A DNA stretch of 64,000 nt. It comes from Streptomyces iakyrus. GTDB taxonomy: Bacteria > Actinomycetota > Actinomycetes > Streptomycetales > Streptomycetaceae. The notes beneath the pieces were generated by a model, which saw nothing but the letters and a program-made list of their open reading frames with translations, had not been told where the DNA came from and searched no databases. Positions 43,072 through 51,611 of this stretch are shown here, piece after piece. The stretch lies in the NCBI RefSeq assembly GCF_000717055.1, contig NZ_JNXI01000027.1, forward strand, positions 1 to 64,000, written 5' to 3'. Position 1 is the first letter of the stretch; each line of letters begins with the position of its first letter. The position numbers were made by a program, and so were the translations under genes.

Positions 43072-45012
43072 CTAGCGGATCGGCCGGTGGACGTTCTCCT
43101 TCTGGCTCGGTCCCGGTGTCGCGTCCGCGATCCAGGGGCCGTCGCCCGACGGGTCGACGATGCCCTGCTCCAGCCACTCGTACGTGCCGGACAGGACGCC
43201 CTTGACGACCGTGCGGTCGAGGTCGTCGGTGTTGGTCCACAGGCGGGTGAAGAGCTCCTCGACGCGGATCCTCGCCTGGCGGCAGAAGACGTCGGCGAGC
43301 TGGTAGGCCTCGCGGCCGTGGTCGCCCTGGCTGCGCAGCAGTTCGGCCCGCACGCAGGACGCGCTCATGGCGAACAGCTCGGCGCCGATGTCGACGATCC
43401 GGCCGAGGAAGCCCTGCTTGGACTCCATGCGGCCCTGCCAGCGGGACATGGCGTAGAAGGTGGAGCGGGCGAGCTTGCGGGCGGTGCGCTCGACGTAGCG
43501 CAGGTGCCCGGAGAGGTCCACCTCGTGCTTGAACTCGCCGTAGGAGGCCGGGAGCTGGCCGGGGCCGGCGACCAGTTTCGGCAGCCACTTGGCGTAGAAG
43601 ACGCCCGCGTTCGCGCCGGCCCTGGCCTTGTCGCCGAGGGACTTCTCGGGGTCGATGAGGTCGCCGGCGACCGAGAGGTGGGCGTCGACGGCCTCGCGCG
43701 CGATCAGCAGGTGCATGATCTCGGTGGAGCCCTCGAAGATGCGGTTGATGCGCAGGTCGCGCAGGAGCTGCTCGGCGGGGACGGCGCGCTCACCGCGGGC
43801 GCGGAGGGATTCGGCCGTCTCGAAGCCGCGGCCGCCGCGGATCTGGACGAGCTCGTCGGCCATCGTCCAGGCCATCTCGGAGGCGTAGAGCTTGGCGAGG
43901 GCGCCTTCGATGCGGATGTCGTTGCGGTCCTCGTCGGCCATCTGCGAGGCCAGGTCCGTCACGGCCTCCAGGGCGAAGGTGGTGGCCGCGATGAAGGAGA
44001 TCTTGGAGCCGACCGCCTCGTGGTGCGCGACGGGCTTGCCCCACTGCTCGCGGGCTGCGGACCACTCCCGGGCGATCTTCAGGCACCACTTGCCGGCGGC
44101 GACACAGGAGGCCGGCAGCGAGAGCCGCCCGGTGTTGAGGGTGGTCAGAGCGATCTTGAGGCCCTGGCCCTCCTCGCCGACGCGGTTGGCGGCGGGCACG
44201 CGGACCTGGTGGAAGCGGGTGACGCCGTTCTCGATGCCGCGCAGGCCCATGAAGGCGTTGCGGTTCTCGACGGTGACGCCCGGCGCGTTCGTCTCCACGA
44301 CGAAGGCGGTGATGCCGCCGCGGTGGCCCTCGCTCTTCGGGACCCGGGCCATGACGACCAGCAGGTCGGCGACGACGCCGTTGGTGGTCCACAGCTTCAC
44401 GCCGTCGAGGACGTAGTCGTCGCCGTCCGGGATCGCCGTGGTGGCGAGACGGGCCGGGTCGGAGCCGACGTCGGGCTCGGTGAGCAGGAAGGCGCTGATG
44501 TCCGTGCGGGCGCAGCGCGGGAGGAAGCGCTCGCGCTGGTCCTGGGTGCCGAACAGCTTCAGCGGCTGGGGCACGCCGATCGACTGGTGCGCGGAGAGCA
44601 GCACGCCGATCGCGGGGCTGGCGGAGCCGGCCAGGGTGAGTGCCTTGTTGTAGTACACCTGCCCGAGGCCGAGCCCGCCGTACTTGGTGTCGATCTTCAT
44701 GCCGAAGGCGCCGAGCTCCTTCAGCCCGTCGATCACCTCGTCGGGGATCCGGGCCTCGCGCTCGATGAGGGCCCCGTCGACCTTCGTCTCGACGAAGTCG
44801 CGGAGCTTGGCGAGGAACTCCTCGCCGCGCTGGGCCGCCTCGTCGTCCGGGAGGGGGTGGGGGTGGATGAGGTCGAGCCGGAAGCGGCCGAGGAACAGCT
44901 CCTTGGCGAAGCTGGGCTTGCGCCAGTGCTGTTCCCGGGCGGCCTCCGCCACCTCACGGGCCTCCCGCTCGGTGACGGCGGGACGGGAAGAAGGGGTGGT
45001 GGAAGCGGACAT
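43072..45012 (-). CDS. Acyl-CoA dehydrogenase family protein
   Basis: A 646-residue flavoenzyme oxidising acyl-CoA to enoyl-CoA. The core has GLKELGAFGMKIDTKYGGLG, LTEPDVGSD, KLWTTNG, and the C-terminal core signature RGGRGFETAE...LRDLRINRIFEGSTEI with the expected arginine. A further 200-residue helical extension, seen in long FadE-type enzymes, follows. The ATG at 45012 is preferred over GTG 45021 because GAGG lies at good distance. It is divergent from lacI; the operator-bearing region between them might also influence this gene. Confidence 0.92.
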   Translation of the reverse strand: MSASTTPSSRPAVTEREAREVAEAAREQHWRKPSFAKELFLGRFRLDLIHPHPLPDDEAAQRGEEFLAKLRDFVETKVDGALIEREARIPDEVIDGLKELGAFGMKIDTKYGGLGLGQVYYNKALTLAGSASPAIGVLLSAHQSIGVPQPLKLFGTQDQRERFLPRCARTDISAFLLTEPDVGSDPARLATTAIPDGDDYVLDGVKLWTTNGVVADLLVVMARVPKSEGHRGGITAFVVETNAPGVTVENRNAFMGLRGIENGVTRFHQVRVPAANRVGEEGQGLKIALTTLNTGRLSLPASCVAAGKWCLKIAREWSAAREQWGKPVAHHEAVGSKISFIAATTFALEAVTDLASQMADEDRNDIRIEGALAKLYASEMAWTMADELVQIRGGRGFETAESLRARGERAVPAEQLLRDLRINRIFEGSTEIMHLLIAREAVDAHLSVAGDLIDPEKSLGDKARAGANAGVFYAKWLPKLVAGPGQLPASYGEFKHEVDLSGHLRYVERTARKLARSTFYAMSRWQGRMESKQGFLGRIVDIGAELFAMSASCVRAELLRSQGDHGREAYQLADVFCRQARIRVEELFTRLWTNTDDLDRTVVKGVLSGTYEWLEQGIVDPSGDGPWIADATPGPSQKENVHRPIR

Positions 45013-45239
45013 GAGGGGCACCTCGCCGCAACTAGAAGATGGAGGACCGTTTCGTTACCGACCAGTGCTACTGGATCGTTGGTACCCGAATCCGGACGCT
45101 CCCACCAGTCCTCCCGCGTCCGTTCGGCCGAAGGGGGGCACAGCGCCCCGGCACTTGTCGCGCGTCTGACGACGGTGTTGCATCGAGGTGCCGTCCCGGT
45201 GGCCGCTCCGGGCTCTGAGAGCGCTCCGAGAAATCCGCG

Positions 45240-45253
45240 TCGAAGCGCTTCGA
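45240..45253. promoter_or_regulatory. LacI-type operator 1
   Basis: Perfect 14-bp palindrome TCGAAGCGCTTCGA, 107 bp before the lacI start codon. The identical sequence occurs at 59693 and 59852. Confidence 0.8.
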
Positions 45254-45328
45254 TAACCTATGGACACCCACTCCTGCTGGGGCTACTGTCGAACCACCCT
45301 CACACACCCTTATCAGCTACGCGCACTG

Positions 45329-45342
45329 TCGAAGCGCTTCAC
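45329..45342. promoter_or_regulatory. LacI-type operator 2
   Basis: TCGAAGCGCTTCAC, matching the palindrome in 12 of 14 positions, 18 bp before the lacI start and close to its ribosome-binding site, suited to autorepression. Confidence 0.75.
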
Positions 45343-45360
45343 AAAAGCTTGGAGAGCTGG

Positions 45361-46374
45361 ATGGTCACCCTTGCCGAGGTCGCCCAGCACGCCGGAGTCT
45401 CGGCGAGCACGGTGAGCTATGTCCTCAGCGGCAAGCGGTCCATCTCCGCGAACACCCGGCAGCGGGTCGAGCGGAGCATCCGCGAGCTCGGGTACCACCC
45501 GAACGCCGGGGCGCGTGCCCTGGCCAGCAGCAAGTCGAACATCATCGCGCTGATGGTCCCGCTGCGCACGGACATGTACGTGCCCGTGATGATGGAGATC
45601 GCCATCGCCGTGGCGACCTCCGCCCGCGCCCACGGGTACGACGTGCTGCTGCTCACCGGCGAGGAGGGCCCCGACGCCGTGCGCCGCGTGGCGGGCAGCG
45701 GGATCGCCGACGGGATGATCCTGATGGACGTGGAACTCGACGACGAGCGGCTGCCGCTGCTCCGCGAGACGGACCAGCCGTCCGTGCTGATCGGACTGCC
45801 CGCCGACACCTCGGGGCTGACCTGCGTCGATCTGGACTTCCGGGCGACGGGCGCGCTGTGCGTGGAGCACCTGGCCAAGCAGGGGCACCAGGACATCGCC
45901 GTCATCGGGGAGGCTCCGGCCGTCTACGAGCGGCACACCGGCTTCGCCGAACGCACTCTGGACGGACTCAGGTCCCGTTCCCGGGAGCTGGGGGTGCGGC
46001 TGCTGCACCGGCCGTGCGAGGGCGGGTACGACGCGATGGCCGTGACGCTCGCCCGGATCCTCGACGAGCGCCCGGGCACCTCGGGGCTCATCGTGCAGAA
46101 CGAGTCAGCGGTGGAGCCGCTGCTCGCGCTGCTGCGGCAGCAGGGCCGGGCCGTGCCGGAGGACGTGTCGGTGGTCGCGATCTGCCCGGACCAGGTGGCG
46201 ATGCAGGCCTCGGTGCGGCTCACGTCGGTGGCCATTCCCGCGCAGGAGATGGGACGGCACGCCGTGGACCACCTGGTGGCCAAGCTCGACGGGCGCGGCA
46301 GCGACGAGGTCGTGCTGATCGCGCCCGAGCTGACGGTCCGGGGGAGCACGGGGCCGGCGCCGAGCCGGTCGTAG
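45361..46374 (+). CDS. LacI family transcriptional repressor
   Basis: A 337-residue regulator. The helix-turn-helix is TLAEVAQHAGVSASTVSYVL (3-22) with the hinge region after GYHPNAGARALASSKS. A periplasmic-binding-protein-like effector domain follows. Autoregulation is likely because two copies of TCGAAGCGCTTCGA-type operators precede it. The same palindrome occurs in front of the GH3 gene and the sugar importer at the other end of the locus, so this is the probable regulator of xyloglucan use. It is followed after 124 bp by the GH31 gene and probably cotranscribed with it. The effector is predicted to be a xyloglucan-derived sugar, not proven. Confidence 0.92.
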   Translation: MVTLAEVAQHAGVSASTVSYVLSGKRSISANTRQRVERSIRELGYHPNAGARALASSKSNIIALMVPLRTDMYVPVMMEIAIAVATSARAHGYDVLLLTGEEGPDAVRRVAGSGIADGMILMDVELDDERLPLLRETDQPSVLIGLPADTSGLTCVDLDFRATGALCVEHLAKQGHQDIAVIGEAPAVYERHTGFAERTLDGLRSRSRELGVRLLHRPCEGGYDAMAVTLARILDERPGTSGLIVQNESAVEPLLALLRQQGRAVPEDVSVVAICPDQVAMQASVRLTSVAIPAQEMGRHAVDHLVAKLDGRGSDEVVLIAPELTVRGSTGPAPSRS

Positions 46375-46434
46375 TCGATCACCGCCACCCGCTCCTCCCA
46401 GCCGCTGAACAACGCCCCTTCCGGGGCACCCCCA

Positions 46435-46476
46435 TGTCTGCACACCTCTGTCTGCACTCCTCTGTCTGCACACCTC
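46435..46476 (+). repeat. Three tandem 14-bp repeats upstream of GH31
   Basis: TGTCTGCACACCTC at 46435-46448 and 46463-46476 flank TGTCTGCACTCCTC (46449-46462). They lie in the untranslated gap between lacI and the GH31 gene, ending 22 nt before its GTG start. Confidence 0.85.
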
Positions 46477-46498
46477 CAGGAGCACAGGAGCCCGCCAC

Positions 46499-48541
46499 GT
46501 GAATCAGCCTGCTGAAGCCCAGCCCCAGGTGAGCCTGGCGCAGTCCTCCCCGACCGTCGGCACCTTCCGCGAGCGGGACGGCGCGCTGGAGTGGAGCGGC
46601 CGCCAGGAGACCCTCCGGATCGAGCCGTGGGGTCCGGACGCGGTCCGGGTGCGTGCCCGGCTCGGCGGCCCGGTCCTCGACGGGCTCCCGGGCGCCCTGC
46701 TCGACGAGGCTCCGGCGACACCGGCCACGGTGAAGACCGAGGACGGACGCGGGCAGCTGACCGTCGGCGCGCTCACCGTCGAGGTGAGCGCCGAGGGTCT
46801 GATCCGCTTCCTGCGTACGGAGGACTCCGAGGAGATCCTCGCCGAGGACCGCGCCCACTTCTGGTGGCCCGGCTCCCGCCTCTACACGGCCGTCGGCAAC
46901 GGACACCACCGCCTGGAGCAGCGCTTCGCCGCCTATGACGACGAGAAGCTGTACGGCCTCGGCCAGCACCAGCACGGGCGCTTCGACCAGAAGGGCCTGG
47001 TGCTGGACCTGGTCCAGCGCAATGCCGAGGTCGGCATTCCGGTGCTCAGCTCCAGCCGCGGCTACACCCTGCTGTGGAACAATCCGGCGATCGGCCGGGT
47101 GGAGCTGGCGCACAACGGCACCCGGTGGGTGGCCGACTCGGCCCGGCAGATCGATTACTGGATCACCGCGGGCGACCCGGCCGACGGCCAGCGCCGCTAC
47201 AGCGCGGTGACCGGCCGCAGCCCCATGCTGCCGGAGTGGGCCGCGGGGTTCTGGCAGTGCAAGCTGCGCTACCGCACCCAGGACGAACTCATGGCTGTGG
47301 CCCGGGAGTACAAGCGGCGGGGGCTGCCCATCTCGGCGATCGTCTGCGACTTCTTCCACTGGACGCACCTGGGCGACTGGAAGTTCGACCCGAAGGAGTG
47401 GCCGGACCCGGCGGCGATGGTGCGGGAGCTGGAGGAGCTCGGCATCAAACTGGTGGTGAGCGTCTGGCCGTCGGTGTCGCCGCTGAGCGAGAACCACCCG
47501 GTCATGGAGCAGCGCGGGTACTTCATCGGCACCCAGTACGGGCCGATGGCGCACGCCGACTGGCCCGACAAGGAGGTCGCCTCCACGGTCCAGGTGGCCT
47601 TCTACGACGCCACCAACCCGCAGGCCCGGGAGTTCGTGTGGTCGAAGGTGAAGGAGAACTACCTCGACCCGTACGGCATCACGGCGTTCTGGCTGGACGC
47701 CTGCGAGCCGGAGCTGAAGCCCGGCTTCCAGGAGAACCTGCGGTACTGGGCGGGCCCGGGCCTGGAGGTCGGCAACGCCTATCCGGCCGAGAACGCCCGG
47801 ACCTTCTACGAGGGCCTGCTCGCCACCGGCGAGGAGGAGATCGTCACCCTCAACCGCTCGGCGTGGGCGGGCAGTCAGCGCTACGGCGCCGCCCTGTGGT
47901 CGGGTGACATCGGCACGGACTTCCCGACCCTGCGCCGCCAGATCGCGGCCGGCCTCAACACGGCCCTGTCGGGCATCCCGTGGTGGAACACCGACATCGG
48001 CGGCTTCCACGGCGGCGACCCGGACGACCCGGCGTACCGGGAGGTGATGGTCCGCTGGTTCCAGTTCGGCGCGCTGTCCCCGCTGATGCGGCTGCACGGC
48101 TTCCGCGACCCGGGCATGCCGCTGGGCCCGGAGATGACGGGCGGCCCGAACGAGGTGTGGTCGTACGGCGAGGAGGCCGGGGCGATCCTGGAGCGGTATC
48201 TGCGGCTGCGCGAGCGGCTGAAGCCATACGTGCTGGACGTGATGCGGGCGGCCCACGACGAGGGCCTGCCGGTGATGCGGCCGCTGTTCCTGGAGTTCCC
48301 CGACGACCAGGCGGCCTGGTCGGTCGACGACTCCTACCTGTTCGGCCCCGACCTGCTGGTCGCCCCGGTGCTGACGGCCGGCGCCACCGCCCGTACGGCG
48401 TACCTGCCGGCCGGGGCGTCCTGGACGGACGCCTGGACGGGTGAGACGTACGAGGGCGGCCGGGCCGTGACGGTCGACGCCCCGCTGGACCGCATCCCGC
48501 TGTTCCTGCGGGACGGGGCACGGCTGCCTGTAGCGGAGTAG
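46499..48541 (+). CDS. GH31 family glycosidase, probable alpha-xylosidase
   Basis: A 680-residue cytoplasmic-looking enzyme (no signal peptide). An N-terminal beta-sandwich precedes the TIM barrel. The nucleophile motif FWLDACEPE gives D400 and the acid/base ALWSGDIG gives D470. The LDACEPE form is common in alpha-xylosidases such as YicI-type enzymes. In the xyloglucan setting it would remove the terminal xylose from imported oligosaccharides; alpha-glucosidase activity cannot be excluded. The GTG start has AGGAG upstream. It lies downstream of the lacI regulator. Confidence 0.88.
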   Translation: MNQPAEAQPQVSLAQSSPTVGTFRERDGALEWSGRQETLRIEPWGPDAVRVRARLGGPVLDGLPGALLDEAPATPATVKTEDGRGQLTVGALTVEVSAEGLIRFLRTEDSEEILAEDRAHFWWPGSRLYTAVGNGHHRLEQRFAAYDDEKLYGLGQHQHGRFDQKGLVLDLVQRNAEVGIPVLSSSRGYTLLWNNPAIGRVELAHNGTRWVADSARQIDYWITAGDPADGQRRYSAVTGRSPMLPEWAAGFWQCKLRYRTQDELMAVAREYKRRGLPISAIVCDFFHWTHLGDWKFDPKEWPDPAAMVRELEELGIKLVVSVWPSVSPLSENHPVMEQRGYFIGTQYGPMAHADWPDKEVASTVQVAFYDATNPQAREFVWSKVKENYLDPYGITAFWLDACEPELKPGFQENLRYWAGPGLEVGNAYPAENARTFYEGLLATGEEEIVTLNRSAWAGSQRYGAALWSGDIGTDFPTLRRQIAAGLNTALSGIPWWNTDIGGFHGGDPDDPAYREVMVRWFQFGALSPLMRLHGFRDPGMPLGPEMTGGPNEVWSYGEEAGAILERYLRLRERLKPYVLDVMRAAHDEGLPVMRPLFLEFPDDQAAWSVDDSYLFGPDLLVAPVLTAGATARTAYLPAGASWTDAWTGETYEGGRAVTVDAPLDRIPLFLRDGARLPVAE

Positions 48542-48622
48542 CCGTGGGTGTGGGGGCGGCCGGGGCGTGAGTCGCCGGGCGGGTTCCGGCCGTCCCTCAC
48601 CTTGTCTGCGCGTGCCGCGGGC

Positions 48623-48658
48623 CGGGGTCGACCGCGTCTGACGGCGCGGCCGGCCCCG
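48623..48658. terminator. Bidirectional terminator between GH31 and GH12
   Basis: A 14-bp stem with one mismatch and one G-U pair (48623-48636 with 48645-48658), between convergent stops at 48541 and 48672. Confidence 0.7.
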
Positions 48659-48671
48659 GACCCGCGACGGA

Positions 48672-49385
48672 TCAGCTGCTGCTGACCGTCAGGTTGTTGG
48701 TGGTGAAGTTCAGCCCGCCGGACGACGAGGTGATCTCGTAGCCGAACTGCACGTCACCGATGGTCTCGTTGCCCATCCACTTCTTGGTGTCCTTGATCCA
48801 CTTCAGGATCGGCAGGATGTTCACGGTGCCGGAGCTGGAGTTGGAGGTGCGGATGAACGAGAACACCTCGTTGGCTCCGTTGGTGCCCTTGAAGACGTTC
48901 CAGGAGTGGCCGCCGAGGCTGACGCTGCCCTGCGAGGTGCCGAGGGGACCGACGGCTCCGGTCTTGTTGACCCAGAGCATGATCTCGTAGTCGTGGTCCG
49001 TGTCCCAGATGTCGTACGACGTGTTGTACGCGCCGGACGACGGGACGCTGACGTTGTAGCTGCTGGACAGCGAGGTCAGCGAGGTGATCGACTTGTTGAT
49101 CGCCTTCGTCTGGTTCGGGTAGGACTTGATGCCGCCGGTGTTGGGGTGGTTGGCCCAGACGCCCCAGTTGGTACCGGAGTTGGCCCAGATGCACTGGCTG
49201 CCGGCGCCGGAGCCCCAGATGTTGTTGTAGAGCGTGTAGCCGTTCAGGTTGGTCTGCCCCCACTGGTCGCAGGAGTTCCAGACGGCGGCGGAGGCGGGGG
49301 CGGAGGCGAGGCCGATGGTGGCGCCGAGTGCCAGGGCGGGGGCCAGCAGGGCCTTGGTGACCCTGCGCAGCGTGCTTGATGCCAT
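48672..49385 (-). CDS. Secreted GH12 endoglucanase/xyloglucanase
   Basis: A 237-residue single-domain enzyme. A Sec signal peptide ends near ASA (about 34). The mature part begins VWNSCDQWGQTNLNGYTLYNN, typical of GH12. The nucleophile is E134 (YEIMLW) and the acid/base E217 (FGYEI). No cellulose-binding module is attached. GH12 contains endoglucanases and xyloglucan-specific endoglucanases; neighbours favour the latter. AAGGGA precedes the ATG. It is 36 nt after the GH95 stop codon, so it is probably the last gene of the minus-strand operon. Confidence 0.9.
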   Translation of the reverse strand: MASSTLRRVTKALLAPALALGATIGLASAPASAAVWNSCDQWGQTNLNGYTLYNNIWGSGAGSQCIWANSGTNWGVWANHPNTGGIKSYPNQTKAINKSITSLTSLSSSYNVSVPSSGAYNTSYDIWDTDHDYEIMLWVNKTGAVGPLGTSQGSVSLGGHSWNVFKGTNGANEVFSFIRTSNSSSGTVNILPILKWIKDTKKWMGNETIGDVQFGYEITSSSGGLNFTTNNLTVSSS

Positions 49386-49421
49386 GGTGTCCCTTCCATG
49401 GGTGGGGGGGGGTGGGGGGAA

Positions 49422-51611
49422 CTACCACGTCCTCAGGGTGATGACGTGGTCCTCTCCGGCGACCAGGTGGAGGGATGCTGCGCCGGAAGAAGTGCGGAGT
49501 TCGACGCGGTGGGTGCGGCCGGGTCTGATGACGGCGGTGGCACCGTCCCGCGTCCAGGTGAGGTCGAGCTCGGCCCCGAACCGGGTGCGCACGCCCCGCA
49601 GGGCGCCCTCGGGATAGGCCGCCGGCAGCGCGGGCAGCAGGACCAGCCGGTCGGGGGTCGACTGGACGAGCATCTCGATCAGCACGGCGGGCAGGGTGTG
49701 CGCGGCGTCGGCGTTGTAGACGTCGCGCTTCGGGTAGTGGGCGCTCATCAGGGAGGCGTGGAAGAAGTCGCCGTCCAGGACCTGTCCGAGAGCGTGGGCG
49801 ACGCGGTCCGCGTCCCGGAGCCGGGCGGCGACGAGGGCGTGGTGGAGGTGTCCGTGCGCGGAGTCGTTCTCGGCTCCGCGCAGTTCGAGGGCGCGGTGGG
49901 CGGCGGCGGCGAGCCGGGGGCTGTCGTAGGGGGTGATCTCGTCGAGCGGCCAGACGCCGTAGAGGTGGCTGAGGTGGCGGTGGTCGTAGGAGTCGGTGAG
50001 GCCGGGCCACGCCCATTCGGCCAGGGCCCCGTCCTCGTTGACCCGGTGCGGCGGGAGCCGGTCGGCGAGGGCGTTCCAGCGGTCGGCGTCGGGGCCAGGG
50101 TGGTACGCGGCGGCCGTGCGCAGGGCGTGGCGGGCCGCGGAGAGGTCCATGGCGGCGTTGATCGTGCCCCAGCTCGCGTTGGCGGGGCGGTTCTCCGGTG
50201 AGTAGGAGGGCACGACGACGAGGTGGCCGTTCTCGTCTGTCCTGGTGAGGAAGTCCTCGTAGAACAGGGCGACTTCGGCGAGGGCGGCGGCGGTGCGGGG
50301 GTCGCGGGTGCCGTGGGTCTCGTCGTGGTCGACGAGTGGTTTGAGCAGCCAGTCGGCGCCGGCGGTCCACAGGTGCAGCGGGTACTCGCGGTTGTAGTGG
50401 TAGGAGTGGCCGGACTCGCCGTCGGTGTGGGCGGGGGCGACCGCGCCCCGGGTGCCGAAGATCGCGCGGGCGTTGTCGCGCCAGTCGGGGAGCTGGCGGT
50501 GGACCAGGTTGGCGAGGGCCTCGGTGACCTCGGGAAGGGCGGCGGCAGCGGCCGAGGCGGTCTGGAGGTTGAGGTTGGCGTCGTTGGTGAACGCGCCCGA
50601 CCAGGCCGTGTTCCAGTCGCCGGTCCACAGTCCGGTCAGCCGGGGCGGGAAGAGGCCGCCGGCGGACAGCAGGTGGTAGCGCCCGGCGGCGAAGAGTCGC
50701 TCCAGCAGAGCCGCGCTGCGGGGCCTCGTCAGCAACTCGGATCCGGGCAGGGCCCGTTCGGCGGGGTCGGCGGCGAGGTCGAGGGTGACGCGCTCGTAGG
50801 CGGTGCGGTGCAGTGCGACGTGGCGGTCGAGGAGCTCGTCGTACGCCGTGGGCAGGTCGCGCAGGGCGCGTCCCTCGGCGACCACGTCGAGCTCCCCGGT
50901 GTGCCGGTGCACCCGGGTGAGGAGCAGCACGGACCGGGCGTCCTCGATGCGCACGCCCGGGGGCACCAGGGTGGTCGTGCCGCCGGTGACGGTGACCTGG
51001 GTGACGCCGGTGCAGGCCCGGTCGCCGTCCGGGTAGCGGACGCGCACGCTGAGCAGGGCGCCCTCCGGGGTGAGGACGGCCCCGTGGCCGATGCCCAGCC
51101 GGGCGGGGGCTCCGGGCAGCCGGGGGTCGAGGTCGATGTCGAGGGTGAGGGCGGGTCCGGTGACGTGCTGGACGATCACGTCGTCGGCGCGGGAGACGAA
51201 GACGCGGCCGGCCCACCCGGCGCAGGTCGTGCTCACCACTCCGGTGGTGAAGTCGACGTCCCGCCGGTAGTCGTGGCCGCCGTCCCCGGGCCGGGCCAGC
51301 CGGACCTGGAACGCCGGGTGGAAGGGCTGCACCCACTGGAGGGGACGCCCGTCCGTGAAGTCCTCGGCGGCTCGCGTGTCACCGGCCAGGAGGCGGTCCT
51401 GAAGCCCGGGCAGGTCGCCGGCGAGCTGCGGGGGCCGCGGGTCCCTGCCGTTCGGCCGCACCAGCGTGTGGTGCGTGACGACGACCCGCTCCGCGTGCGG
51501 GTCGCCGAAGACCAGGGCGCCGTGCCGGCCGTTGCCGCTGAGGAAGGCGTCCTCCCAGCGGGCGGCCGGGTGCGGCTCCCAGGTGCCGTGGACGGGGGCG
51601 GAGGCGGTCAT
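49422..51611 (-). CDS. GH95 family glycosidase (alpha-L-fucosidase / alpha-L-galactosidase type)
   Basis: A 729-residue enzyme without signal peptide. The N-terminal beta domain opens with WEDAFLSGNGRHGALVFGD, as in GH95. The (alpha/alpha)6 core contains N346 and N348 (ANLNLQ), aligned with the two catalytic asparagines of the Bifidobacterium fucosidase, and E473 in SPEN as likely acid. The usual MNYW following the asparagines is replaced by TASA. Removal of terminal fucose or L-galactose from xyloglucan side chains is expected. It overlaps the GH42 gene by 4 nt, indicating coupled expression. Confidence 0.85.
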   Translation of the reverse strand: MTASAPVHGTWEPHPAARWEDAFLSGNGRHGALVFGDPHAERVVVTHHTLVRPNGRDPRPPQLAGDLPGLQDRLLAGDTRAAEDFTDGRPLQWVQPFHPAFQVRLARPGDGGHDYRRDVDFTTGVVSTTCAGWAGRVFVSRADDVIVQHVTGPALTLDIDLDPRLPGAPARLGIGHGAVLTPEGALLSVRVRYPDGDRACTGVTQVTVTGGTTTLVPPGVRIEDARSVLLLTRVHRHTGELDVVAEGRALRDLPTAYDELLDRHVALHRTAYERVTLDLAADPAERALPGSELLTRPRSAALLERLFAAGRYHLLSAGGLFPPRLTGLWTGDWNTAWSGAFTNDANLNLQTASAAAAALPEVTEALANLVHRQLPDWRDNARAIFGTRGAVAPAHTDGESGHSYHYNREYPLHLWTAGADWLLKPLVDHDETHGTRDPRTAAALAEVALFYEDFLTRTDENGHLVVVPSYSPENRPANASWGTINAAMDLSAARHALRTAAAYHPGPDADRWNALADRLPPHRVNEDGALAEWAWPGLTDSYDHRHLSHLYGVWPLDEITPYDSPRLAAAAHRALELRGAENDSAHGHLHHALVAARLRDADRVAHALGQVLDGDFFHASLMSAHYPKRDVYNADAAHTLPAVLIEMLVQSTPDRLVLLPALPAAYPEGALRGVRTRFGAELDLTWTRDGATAVIRPGRTHRVELRTSSGAASLHLVAGEDHVITLRTW

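Larger units (their letters stand above)
45013..45360. promoter_or_regulatory. Divergent regulatory region of acyl-CoA dehydrogenase and lacI
   Basis: A 348-bp gap with no credible gene. It holds two operator palindromes (45240-45253 and 45329-45342) and a degenerate third (45216-45229, TGAGAGCGCTCCGA, 10 of 14 matches). No strong -35/-10 pair is evident. Confidence 0.65.

Noticed and set aside
41833..45360. Long plus-strand extension upstream of lacI
   Set aside because: Same frame as LacI but antisense to dxr and the acyl-CoA dehydrogenase gene; LacI clearly starts at 45361 with its helix-turn-helix.
49404..49418. G-homopolymer run between GH95 and GH12
   Set aside because: Looks like simple sequence; could hide a sequencing length error but affects no coding frame.
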